From assembly GCA_003266105.1 (NCBI GenBank), contig MVAA01000041.1, positions 6,940 through 16,201 on the forward strand: a stretch of 9,262 bases of DNA, read 5' to 3'. Of the stretch, positions 1 through 6,446 are shown piece by piece. How positions within the stretch are numbered: position 1 is the stretch's first letter; every line of letters starts with the position of its first letter. A program made the translations under genes and the position numbers. Below the pieces are notes generated by a model. It was not told the origin of the DNA. It made no database searches and worked only from the letters and a program-made list of their open reading frames with translations. The stretch comes from Methanosphaera sp. rholeuAM6. GTDB taxonomy: Archaea; Methanobacteriota; Methanobacteria; Methanobacteriales; Methanobacteriaceae.

Positions 1-176
1 CTTTCAATAATCTTTTTCCTTTGAATAACAAGTATTTTTGGCGATTGAGCATTCATACCTGAAGGTGCATTAACCCCTGCTTCCAAAATTTTTTCCAAAT
101 CCTCTCTGGAAACCTGTTTATCACTAAACTTTTTCGTACTTCTTCTCGTTTTTAAAACATCAATTGCTGATTGCAT
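1..176 (-). CDS. Nitroreductase-family protein, N-terminal part (runs off the left edge)
   Basis: The frame reads from ATG at 176 to the window edge, giving 58 residues without a stop. It begins MQSAIDVLKTRRSTKKF and continues with a conserved 'V-R-DLEKILEAG' helix and the segment APSGMNAQSP. The RRS-x-x-x-F motif near residue 12 and the APSG-x-N-x-Q motif near residue 38 are the FMN-binding N-terminal signatures of the nitroreductase (NADH/NADPH:FMN oxidoreductase) fold. Members are usually 170-200 residues, so about two thirds lies outside the window. GGAGGA sits 7 bases upstream of the ATG, so the start is well supported. A TATA-like box near 210-219 suggests its own promoter, although it lies 66 bases downstream of the DUF763 gene on the same strand. 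The substrate cannot be told; such proteins reduce nitro, quinone or other compounds, or act as iodotyrosine- or BluB-like enzymes. Confidence 0.86.
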   Translation of the reverse strand, partial: MQSAIDVLKTRRSTKKFSDKQVSREDLEKILEAGVNAPSGMNAQSPKILVIQRKKIIE

Positions 177-209
177 ATGAATATCCTCCCGTTATAATCT
201 AAATAATAC

Positions 210-219
210 TTTTATAATT
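210..219 (-). promoter_or_regulatory. Putative TATA box of the nitroreductase gene
   Basis: ATTATAAAAG on the minus strand lies about 35 bases before the ATG at 176. An archaeal start about 25 bases downstream would fall near 190, leaving a leader of roughly 14 bases that still contains the GGAGG ribosome site. The surroundings are very AT-rich, so chance matches are common. Confidence 0.4.
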
Positions 220-242
220 TTTAAAATAAATTAGTTTCCATC

Positions 243-1397
243 CTAATTGATATATTTGTTTAATCTTTTTATAGCATCATATTTTTCCTTATCACTAAGT
301 TTTGCCTGTTTTAAAGAGTCTTTAATAGTTTCAATAGAATAATCATAAACTTCCCTATCAACAGGATATGGAAAACCGTCTTTTCCACCATGAGCAAAAC
401 TATACTTAACGGGATCCTCCCAACTGGCCTCCTGCCCATAAACCAAATCACTAATCAATGCCAAGGCCCTGATCTTTTTCGGACCAATACCCTTTAATGA
501 TATCAGCTCCTTATAATCGCTTGGTTGTAACTCATAAGCATTTTTCAAAACTTTAAACTCACTATCACTCAAATCCATATCAAGAACTTCATGATGAGCA
601 GGCATGGTAAATGATTTTTGTTTCAAAAAGCCTGTAGGGTCGGATTCTTCACTATTAAAATCAAAAAAGTCGGACAATAATGTTTGTTTTGAATCTTTTC
701 TTCTAAAATATGTTCTCAAATGTTCAGGATTATCATTGATTAAATCAACACTGATTTTTTGAACTTCCTTACTATCCTTAGATGCCATATTTAATGTTTC
801 ATCGTTCTTTTGATCACATTCAATTGCCGTATGGGGATCATTTAAGAAATTATCCAAATCAGTACTCATCCAATGATAACGTCTGGCATACTTGTTTGAG
901 AGATTCATTCCCTGTTGAATTACTGCCCATTTACCGTTTTCTGTCAAAAAGAAATTATGCTGATACAAAGTATAATTGTCCTGAATACAGGAATTATCTA
1001 TTTTAGCAGAAAGTTTTGAAGATTTGATAAGCATTTCAGTTGATTTCTCGGAAATGTTGAAGGTATCTGATAACTGGCTTATTTGAGCAGGTGTTTTCAG
1101 TGAATTTTTACCTTTTCCTCCCAGAACTGCTATTCCATGTTCTTCAGGATTTAGACTGGCACGTAAAGCCCCACATGTTGTGGTGGTGGTTCCGGAAGAA
1201 TGCCAGTCAAAGCCTATTATACAAGAAAATCCCTGAAACCAGTACGGATTAGATATTCTGTTTAAGAATTCGTCATGCCCATACTCTTCAAGAATTACTT
1301 CCGTTAAGGCACCGGACAATTTAACCATCCTTTTCCATAGCCATGGAGGTGTATGGTCAGTATGTAACGGTAAGTTCGTAATTCCTTTTCTTTGCAT
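243..1397 (-). CDS. DUF763 family protein (COG1415) with a helix-hairpin-helix motif
   Basis: This 384-residue protein of unknown function belongs to DUF763, an archaeal and thermophile-enriched family of about this length. Visible family hallmarks are the opening MQRKGITNLPLHTDH-TPPWLW, a DWHSSGTTTTTCGALR segment near residues 64-79, YARRYHW near 170-176, and a C-terminal W-DP-KYSFAHGGKDG-PYP-DR block near 326-348. LKGIGPKKIRAL (about 301-312) is a classic helix-hairpin-helix, which suggests contact with DNA; this is inference, since no catalytic role is established to my knowledge. I place the start at ATG 1397, not the upstream ATG at 1418. Homologues begin at the M-(R/Q)-R/K-x-G motif, and a TATA-like box at 1420-1430 lies about 28 bases upstream of 1397, which fits a leaderless mRNA. 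No SD precedes 1397. The stop is TAG. The neighbouring nitroreductase gene is downstream on the same strand. Confidence 0.9.
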   Translation of the reverse strand: MQRKGITNLPLHTDHTPPWLWKRMVKLSGALTEVILEEYGHDEFLNRISNPYWFQGFSCIIGFDWHSSGTTTTTCGALRASLNPEEHGIAVLGGKGKNSLKTPAQISQLSDTFNISEKSTEMLIKSSKLSAKIDNSCIQDNYTLYQHNFFLTENGKWAVIQQGMNLSNKYARRYHWMSTDLDNFLNDPHTAIECDQKNDETLNMASKDSKEVQKISVDLINDNPEHLRTYFRRKDSKQTLLSDFFDFNSEESDPTGFLKQKSFTMPAHHEVLDMDLSDSEFKVLKNAYELQPSDYKELISLKGIGPKKIRALALISDLVYGQEASWEDPVKYSFAHGGKDGFPYPVDREVYDYSIETIKDSLKQAKLSDKEKYDAIKRLNKYIN

Positions 1398-1419
1398 GAA
1401 TAATATTTTGTAAAACAAA

Positions 1420-1430
1420 ACTATTTAATC
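1420..1430 (-). promoter_or_regulatory. Putative TATA box of the DUF763 gene
   Basis: GATTAAATAG on the minus strand is centred about 28 bases upstream of the ATG at 1397. With normal archaeal spacing the transcript would start at or next to the initiator codon, consistent with the absence of an SD. A start at 1418 would lie upstream of the predicted transcript start. Confidence 0.5.
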
Positions 1431-1460
1431 TAATGGAGAGTAGAAAACTAATAATGGAAA

Positions 1461-1497
1461 GGTAAATATAGTACCAAAAAGAAACCATATTATATAT
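1461..1497 (+). promoter_or_regulatory. Probable promoter region of the PepSY-like gene
   Basis: Two TATA-like candidates precede this gene: TAAATATAG near 1463-1471 and TTATATAT at 1490-1497. The first would start transcription near 1493 and leave a leader of about 38 bases. The second would start it near 1520, right at the SD. I cannot choose between them from sequence. Confidence 0.35.
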
Positions 1498-1519
1498 CAT
1501 TATTTAACCTAAACACAAT

Positions 1520-1533
1520 GAGGTGGAAAATTG
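1520..1533 (+). promoter_or_regulatory. Ribosome binding site that sets a TTG start
   Basis: GAGGTGG at 1520-1526 followed by four A places the TTG at 1531-1533 at standard SD distance. The protein read from it opens directly into the signal or anchor helix, so no longer N-terminus is needed. Confidence 0.7.
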
Positions 1534-2121
1534 GATTCAAAAATTATTTTAGCAATACTGGTTGTGGCATTAATAGGTGTTGTTGCAGCAACATACCATA
1601 CTGAAACAAATGATGCCATCAACTCTTTAGCTAATGTTGCTACTGAAAATTCCCCTGAGGAATCAACAACAGACATTTTAGAAGCTGAATCTAGTTCTGT
1701 ATCAGATAATGCAGTAACCACTGATGAAGATACTGTAAAACCAGAAAAATCTACTACAACAACTTCAAAAAATAAAAAACAAGTAGCATCATCAAGTGCT
1801 TCTTCAACCAAAAGTAATAATCAAGTTTCTACCAGCAAAAAAACAAAACCATCTAATTCATCAAACGTTCAATCATATATCAGCAAAAGCAAAGCAGAAA
1901 GTATCGCAAAATCAAAAGTATCTTCACAGTATCCTGGTGCAACCGCCAGTGCAAAACTTAATGGAAAGTATTACCTAGTTACTCTAAAGAACAACGGAAA
2001 AGTTATTGGTGAACTTGAAATAGATGCAATCAGCGGAAAAGTAACCGGTGGTGCAATGGTTGATGAAGTACCTGATCCTGATGAATATTATAAATCATTG
2101 GGTCAACTGGATGAGGGTTAA
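1531..2121 (+). CDS. Secreted or membrane-anchored PepSY-like domain protein
   Basis: The protein has 196 residues in three parts. Residues 4-20 form one hydrophobic helix (IILAILVVALIGVVAA) that is a signal peptide or N-terminal anchor. Residues about 25-115 are low-complexity and rich in Ser, Thr, Asn, Lys and acidic residues, resembling an extracytoplasmic linker. Residues about 117-174 form a PepSY-like module: a helix (SKAESIAKSKVSSQYPGA), then strands containing KYYLVTLKNNGKVIGELEID and the final A-SGKVTGG turn. PepSY domains occur in M4-protease propeptides and in cell-surface proteins; the role here is unknown. The start is TTG at 1531, preceded by GAGGTGG (1520-1526) at good spacing. 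The only nearby ATG (1518) is out of frame and ends after 28 codons. The gene is probably monocistronic, with a T-rich stretch following its stop. Confidence 0.82.
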   Translation: MDSKIILAILVVALIGVVAATYHTETNDAINSLANVATENSPEESTTDILEAESSSVSDNAVTTDEDTVKPEKSTTTTSKNKKQVASSSASSTKSNNQVSTSKKTKPSNSSNVQSYISKSKAESIAKSKVSSQYPGATASAKLNGKYYLVTLKNNGKVIGELEIDAISGKVTGGAMVDEVPDPDEYYKSLGQLDEG

Positions 2122-2131
2122 TTCTCTCATA

Positions 2132-2160
2132 AACTTCTTTTTAAAACTCTTTTTATTTTA
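2132..2160 (+). terminator. T-rich putative archaeal terminator after the PepSY-like gene
   Basis: Shortly after the TAA at 2119-2121 come three T-rich runs (CTTTTT, CTCTTTTT, ATTTTA). Oligo-T tracts without a strong hairpin are the usual archaeal termination signal. No stable stem is seen. Confidence 0.4.
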
Positions 2161-2351
2161 AAGTAATTAATGTTAATATACAACTATTATTACCAGTTAA
2201 AAATTACCAATCTTTCCTTTATTCATAATGTTTTATTTCCAATGGTTGTCTACCCACTGTCTGTTCTCGAATACTAAGTTAAAAATATTAGTAATTGAAA
2301 AGACAAACAATCAAATAGGAAAAATCATTCAAAAAAAGGAAGACAATACTT

Positions 2352-4298
2352 ATGGATTTAGCATTATTACAGAGCATATCAGTTATTTTAATTACTGCAG
2401 TAGCTATCCTTTTAATATTCAATAAACTTAAACTCCCTTCCATGATTGGACTCTTTTTAACGGGAATTATTTTAGGCCAACTGATTAATTCTACGGGGAT
2501 AATTACTGAAATAGCCGAATTGGGAGTAATATTCCTATTGTTTATCATAGGACTGGAGTTTTCAATAGAAAAGTTTTCTGCAATAAAACACTATGCTATA
2601 TTAGGTGGTCTACTACAGGTACTGCTAACAACAATTCTGGTTACAATAATAACCTTCGTTGCAAGCATACCCTTAAATGAAGCCATATTTCTAGGTTTTC
2701 TAGTCTGTTTCAGCAGTACTGCCATAGTAATGAAACTTATACAAAAACAACACCAGACACACACACTTCAAGGAAGAGTAACATTGGGTATCCTTATATT
2801 TCAGGATATAGCCGTTATTGTTGTACTACTTTTAACACCATTACTCGGTGGAAAAAACATAGATTTCAGCACATTACCATACACCATAATGCAGTTAGTC
2901 AGTTTAATTGTTTTAATTGTAGCCGGATCATTCATTATCGTACCTAAAGCATTGCATGAAGCAGCAAGAACCAAGAATCGTGACTTATATATGCTTTTAG
3001 TATTGTTTATCTGTCTCGGAACAACATATGCAACATCAGTTATTGGTATTTCGCCAGAACTGGGAGCATTTGTGGCAGGTTTGCTGATATCAAACACAGA
3101 ATATTCACATCAAACACTAGGATACATACAGCCATTTCAAGACGTATTTATGAGCATTTTTCTAATTTCGATTGGTTTGATGATAAATATCGAATACTTC
3201 CTGTACAACATCATTTTAATCATTGCTTTAGCCATTCTGGTATTGGTGATAAAATTTATAGCAACGTTCTTAACAGGATGCATATTGAAATTACCTGTTC
3301 GTACCATAATATCAATATCAATACTTCTTAGTCAAATAGGAGAGTTTTCATTCGTACTGGCAGGTGAAGGAATCAAGTATGGAATTCTGAGTAACCAGCT
3401 GTTTACAATGTTCCTGGCTGTGAGCATTATCACAATGTCTGCCACACCATTCCTACAGAAAACAACCCCCAAAATTATAGAAATGTTTAAGAAAATACCT
3501 CATTTCCAAGTTGATGAAACATTAACAACAATTGTTCATGAAGAACATTATGAAGAAGAACTGGAGGATCATGTTGTTATTGTTGGTTTTGGTGTGAACG
3601 GAAAAAACATTGCCAGAGCATGTGAACATTACAGTATACCATATGTAATTGTGGATATGAATCCTCTAATTGTTAAGAAGGAAAAATCATTGGGTGTTCC
3701 GATAATATACGGTGATGCATCAAATGAAAATGTTTTGAAAGAGCTTAAGATTACTTCGGCAAAATGTATCGTAATTGCAACAAATACATATAAGGCAACA
3801 CATGAAACAGTAGATGCTGCACGTAGACTTAATCCTGATGTTCATATAATTGTAAGAACAAGATTCGTTAAAAATGTTGATGAATTATATGAATTGGGGG
3901 CTGATGAAGTAATTCCTGAGGAATTTGAAACGAGTATTGTGATGTTCAGTAAAGTAATGGATTATTACAACAAGGATGTTGATGAAATACTTGAAACTAT
4001 CGATACGCTTAGATCAGACCATTATGATACTTTCAGATGCGTATCACCTGAGGAAATAACTGCAAAATTATCCGAGAGAATAACAGATTTGAATGTCGAT
4101 TCAATATATGTGACAAAACCGAAACAATTGGATGAATACAGGTTCCATGACTATGATTTAACTGTTACATCAATTATTCGTAACAATAAGACATTGATAG
4201 GTTTTAGTCCAAATTTCCCCTTAGAAATAGATGATTTAATATTGTTTACGGGAAATCCGGAGAATATAGAAAAATTCATCAACGATACGTACTCATAA
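2352..4298 (+). CDS. Kef-type cation/proton antiporter (CPA2) with fused TrkA-N and TrkA-C domains
   Basis: This 648-residue integral membrane transporter exchanges a monovalent cation (K+ or Na+) for protons. Residues about 8-370 hold many hydrophobic segments of the Na+/H+ exchanger domain. CPA2 hallmarks include FLLFIIGLEF (61-70), FSSTAIVMKL (120-129), the QD pair at 151-152 in LIFQDIAVI, SPELGAFVAGLL (234-245) and SQIGEFSFVLAGEG (327-340). A cytoplasmic TrkA-N (RCK) domain follows at about 407-525: nucleotide-binding GFGVNG at 412-417, an acidic Asp435 after the second strand, and YGDAS at 453-457. This points to gating by NAD(H) or another nucleotide. A TrkA-C module ends the protein (about 595-645). 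The start ATG is preceded by AAAGGAAG about 9 bases upstream. No ancillary KefF/KefG gene is present. The ion is not determined by sequence. Its 3' end lies 23 bases from the convergent GNAT gene. Confidence 0.93.
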   Translation: MDLALLQSISVILITAVAILLIFNKLKLPSMIGLFLTGIILGQLINSTGIITEIAELGVIFLLFIIGLEFSIEKFSAIKHYAILGGLLQVLLTTILVTIITFVASIPLNEAIFLGFLVCFSSTAIVMKLIQKQHQTHTLQGRVTLGILIFQDIAVIVVLLLTPLLGGKNIDFSTLPYTIMQLVSLIVLIVAGSFIIVPKALHEAARTKNRDLYMLLVLFICLGTTYATSVIGISPELGAFVAGLLISNTEYSHQTLGYIQPFQDVFMSIFLISIGLMINIEYFLYNIILIIALAILVLVIKFIATFLTGCILKLPVRTIISISILLSQIGEFSFVLAGEGIKYGILSNQLFTMFLAVSIITMSATPFLQKTTPKIIEMFKKIPHFQVDETLTTIVHEEHYEEELEDHVVIVGFGVNGKNIARACEHYSIPYVIVDMNPLIVKKEKSLGVPIIYGDASNENVLKELKITSAKCIVIATNTYKATHETVDAARRLNPDVHIIVRTRFVKNVDELYELGADEVIPEEFETSIVMFSKVMDYYNKDVDEILETIDTLRSDHYDTFRCVSPEEITAKLSERITDLNVDSIYVTKPKQLDEYRFHDYDLTVTSIIRNNKTLIGFSPNFPLEIDDLILFTGNPENIEKFINDTYS

Positions 4299-4303
4299 AA
4301 AAA
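4297..4303 (-). terminator. T7 tract after the GNAT gene
   Basis: On the minus strand a run of seven T follows the GNAT stop codon by about 20 bases, at the very end of the convergent antiporter gene. It is a plausible oligo-T terminator for the 6277-to-4322 transcript. No hairpin is visible. Confidence 0.3.
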
Positions 4304-4321
4304 TGGAGAATATTTGAAGGT

Positions 4322-4927
4322 CTAAAAATCCAGTTGACCTTCGTGTTTTTCTTTCTGTTTTGGTGGGAATTTTTCGTCAAATTTATCTAGTTCTTCTTTA
4401 TCAACTTTAAATAGTTCATTATCCTTATAGACACCATTAATGGATTTTATTTTTTCGTCGTCAAAGACTTTGACCATGAAAAATGGTGTGTCCCCAGTTA
4501 AGTCATTATATTGAATTCCATATTTGGATGCATCCTCAAATCCAAATTTACTGTAGAAATTTTCAATACCGACAACGAAAACATAAGGAATTCCCATTTC
4601 CTGTGCAAGATTTAAAGTGTGTTCCATTAATTTCCTAGCATACCCCTGTTTTTGATAATCAGGATGTACGCAAATTGGACCTAAAGTAACAACCGTTTCC
4701 GTATTTTCATCAGTTATGAGCTTATTGGATGAGTAGGCTATGTGTGCTATAATTCTCTCATCTTCTTCAATGATATAATCCAACTGGTTAATGAAGGATG
4801 AATCATATCTTAAATTGTGAACTATGAAATGTTCATAGCATCCCGGCCTGTAAATATTCCAAAATGCTTCTCTTATTAATAGTTCTACTTCCTTGTAATC
4901 TGTTCGTTGTTCTAATCTGATATCCAT
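4322..4927 (-). CDS. GNAT-family N-acetyltransferase (YhbS-like, COG3153)
   Basis: This is a soluble acetyltransferase predicted to transfer acetyl from acetyl-CoA to an unknown amine. The acetyl-CoA motif A is clear: LGPICVHPDYQKQGYARKLM, about residues 82-101 of the 201-residue form, with the Q-x-x-G-x-A pyrophosphate loop. Motif B follows with YSKFGFEDA near 125-133. The opening IRLEQRTDYKEVELLIREAFW is typical of YhbS-like members. Two ATGs are possible: 4936 (204 residues) and 4927 (201 residues). I prefer 4927 because GGGATGAT lies just before it and the first ATG sits inside that SD-like stretch. The gene is third in a minus-strand cluster, about 30 bases after the second paralogue, and is probably cotranscribed. 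An AT-rich box at 4951-4960 could also give a separate near-leaderless transcript. The tail (residues about 175-201) is charged and poorly conserved in appearance. Confidence 0.88.
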   Translation of the reverse strand: MDIRLEQRTDYKEVELLIREAFWNIYRPGCYEHFIVHNLRYDSSFINQLDYIIEEDERIIAHIAYSSNKLITDENTETVVTLGPICVHPDYQKQGYARKLMEHTLNLAQEMGIPYVFVVGIENFYSKFGFEDASKYGIQYNDLTGDTPFFMVKVFDDEKIKSINGVYKDNELFKVDKEELDKFDEKFPPKQKEKHEGQLDF

Positions 4928-4959
4928 ATTTATCATCCCAAATAAGTGTTATTAATTAA

Positions 4960-5613
4960 TTATTGTTTTCCCTTGTATAAATTTTCTTCTGAAACAAGTT
5001 TTATTAAGTCATGTACATGTTCATCATAGGGTATTCTGAAACCTACTGCACCAGGACCTGTTGTTTTTATATTATTTAATGTGTAATCATCATCCTTTCT
5101 TCCATTATTGATAATATACCATATGTATGATTTTTCAATTATGAACAGTTGTCCTTCACCAAATTCATGGTCGGTCAAATAACTGTCTCCCGGATCATAT
5201 ACTATTTCCGCTTTTTTTAGTAATTTCTTGAGGAACTTGTTTGGTCTTGAAGCTTTATAGAATATTGATTCAAGTTCTCCCATTGCATCGTCTTTGATTT
5301 TTCTTTTCCTGTTAAGTTCTTTTTGTGTTTGTTGTTGATCCAATCTTTGTTTTTCCAGTGTTTCTGTTATATTTAATATTTTTTCGACTTTGGGCACATC
5401 ATCCTCTTTGCACATCCATCCGTGGGGATTTCCTTCAATATTCATTATGTTTTTAAAGTCGATTGGCTTATAATTTCTGAAGTATTCAATTACTGATTGT
5501 TTTTCATCTTCTGTGATTTCTTTATTTAATGCATAGAGATTTCCAAGTTCCTCGTGGTCAATACATTTCAGGACAAGTTTCAATGTATCATCAGATTCCA
5601 CAGGAACCACCAT
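4960..5613 (-). CDS. Uncharacterised protein, paralogue B of a tandem pair
   Basis: I do not recognise this family. The 217-residue protein has no signal peptide or membrane helix and is probably cytosolic. It aligns along nearly its whole length with the gene just upstream (about half of positions identical by eye). Shared landmarks are LYALNKEI (27-34), G-PHGWMC (61-68), a charged Q/K-rich helix likely to be a coiled coil (about 80-118), RP-x2-x2-L-x-LLK (123-133), YDP-S (139-145), WYIINNGR (165-172) and IPYDEHVHDLI (194-204). The gene starts inside the upstream coding region. ATG 5613 is preceded by AGGAGG with only two bases of spacing; GTG 5610 has better spacing. GTG 5601 would align exactly with the start of paralogue A and has GGTGG five bases upstream. 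The true start is therefore uncertain, but translational coupling is likely in every case. Confidence 0.85.
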   Translation of the reverse strand: MVVPVESDDTLKLVLKCIDHEELGNLYALNKEITEDEKQSVIEYFRNYKPIDFKNIMNIEGNPHGWMCKEDDVPKVEKILNITETLEKQRLDQQQTQKELNRKRKIKDDAMGELESIFYKASRPNKFLKKLLKKAEIVYDPGDSYLTDHEFGEGQLFIIEKSYIWYIINNGRKDDDYTLNNIKTTGPGAVGFRIPYDEHVHDLIKLVSEENLYKGKQ

Positions 5614-5624
5614 TTCCTCCTATT
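5590..5624 (-). promoter_or_regulatory. Ribosome binding region of paralogue B embedded in the end of paralogue A
   Basis: The end of paralogue A holds AGGAGG (minus strand, about 5616-5621) and GGTGG (about 5607-5611). These serve as SD elements for ATG 5613, GTG 5610 or GTG 5601 of paralogue B. In frame A the same bases encode the terminal GGNGG tail. Confidence 0.65.
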
Positions 5625-6277
5625 TCAGGTTCTTTATACGTTTCACCAGAATATTCGTTCTCATCAGACACTATTTTTATCAGGTCATGAATATGTTCAT
5701 CATAAGGTATTTTAAATCCTATTGCTCCACCAGCTTCTTCTATTTCAATATTGTTCATATTCCAGTTGTTTTCTTCTCTTCCATTATTCATTACATACCA
5801 TATGCTTTTTTTCATAATTATAAACAGATGCCCTCCACCATAGTGGTTATTATCTCTGAAACTGTTTGTCGGATCATATACTGTTTGAGCGGCCTTAAGC
5901 AAGTTTGACAGTTTTTGTTTTGGCCTGTCAGCACTGAAAAATACTTTTTCAAGTTCCATCTGAGCTTCTTCTTTTTTTACTCTTTCCTTATCAAAAGCTT
6001 CTCTTTGAACTTGCCTGTCATTATCCATTTTTTCCAGTGTCTCTGTAATCTCTAATGCTTCCTCCACTTTAGGTGCATTTTCTCTTGTACACATCCATCC
6101 GTGTGGATCACCAGATATTTTCATTACATCATCAAATGACGCCGGAGAAAAATGTTGCATATATGGCTTAATCTTTTCAAAATCTTCTTCAGATATTTCC
6201 TTGTTTAAAGCGTATAACATGCCAAACTCTGGAGCATGACATTTTTCGATTAATTTTAATGGTGCGTTCTCTTCCAT
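5591..6277 (-). CDS. Uncharacterised protein, paralogue A of a tandem pair
   Basis: I do not recognise this family. From ATG 6277 the protein has 228 residues, is soluble and acidic, and has no membrane segment. Order of parts: N-terminal LKLIEKC and LYALNKEISEED; PHGWMC at about 58-63; a strongly charged helix with coiled-coil character (about 72-112); RPKQKLSNLLKAAQ; YDPTNSF (133-139); a probable beta region with GGGHLFIIMKKSIWYVMNNGR (the NNGR near 164-167); and IPYDEHIHDLIKIV near 190-203. The last ten residues are Gly-rich and absent from paralogue B. Start choice: GAGGTGAG lies four bases before ATG 6277, and a TATA box at 6333-6340 predicts transcription from about 6310, downstream of the alternative ATG at 6331. 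It is the first gene of the cluster with paralogue B and the GNAT gene. Conserved Cys, His, Trp and Asp residues in PHGWMC and YDEH-HD could form a binding site, but this is speculation. Confidence 0.87.
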   Translation of the reverse strand: MEENAPLKLIEKCHAPEFGMLYALNKEISEEDFEKIKPYMQHFSPASFDDVMKISGDPHGWMCTRENAPKVEEALEITETLEKMDNDRQVQREAFDKERVKKEEAQMELEKVFFSADRPKQKLSNLLKAAQTVYDPTNSFRDNNHYGGGHLFIIMKKSIWYVMNNGREENNWNMNNIEIEEAGGAIGFKIPYDEHIHDLIKIVSDENEYSGETYKEPEIGGNGGSCGI

Positions 6278-6332
6278 ATTACTCACCTCAATAATATTTT
6301 CTTCTATCTTATAATCTATTTTCAAAAACATT

Positions 6333-6340
6333 ATTTAAAT
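6333..6340 (-). promoter_or_regulatory. Putative TATA box for the paralogue A-B-GNAT cluster
   Basis: ATTTAAAT within ATATTTAAATAAT on the minus strand lies about 60 bases before ATG 6277. Transcription would begin near 6310, giving a leader of about 33 bases with a strong GAGGTGA site. Confidence 0.5.
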
Positions 6341-6391
6341 ATTTTGATTAGATTTTTGGATAATTACCCAAATTTTAAAAAATAGAAAATG

Positions 6392-6400
6392 TATATTAAT
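6392..6400 (+). promoter_or_regulatory. Putative TATA box of the thioesterase gene
   Basis: TATATTAAT lies about 50 bases before the ATG at 6447, giving a predicted transcript start near 6420. The SD GTGAT (6439-6443) falls inside the resulting leader. The divergent cluster promoter lies about 55 bases away, so the 169-base gap would drive both directions. Confidence 0.4.
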
Positions 6401-6446
6401 TATTAGTAAAAATTATGTATGGAAATAAACTGATATAAGTGATATT

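Noticed and set aside
782..1006. Plus-strand open frame of 74 codons inside the DUF763 gene
   Set aside because: It is fully antisense to a well-supported conserved gene, has no SD and shows no family likeness.
1518..1604. Short frame from ATG 1518, 28 codons
   Set aside because: The ATG lies within the SD of the TTG-started gene and the peptide has a Cys-rich, unlikely composition; probably chance.
1509..1811. Minus-strand open frame of 100 codons opposite the PepSY-like gene
   Set aside because: Its Ser/Val/Asp-rich composition comes from reading the antisense of the low-complexity stalk.
2228..2425. Plus-strand frame of 65 codons before and overlapping the antiporter start
   Set aside because: It overlaps the antiporter N-terminus out of frame, has no SD and resembles translated AT-rich intergenic DNA.
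6278..6331. N-terminal extension of paralogue A to ATG 6331
   Set aside because: GAGGTGAG four bases before ATG 6277, alignment with paralogue B and the TATA position all favour the shorter form.
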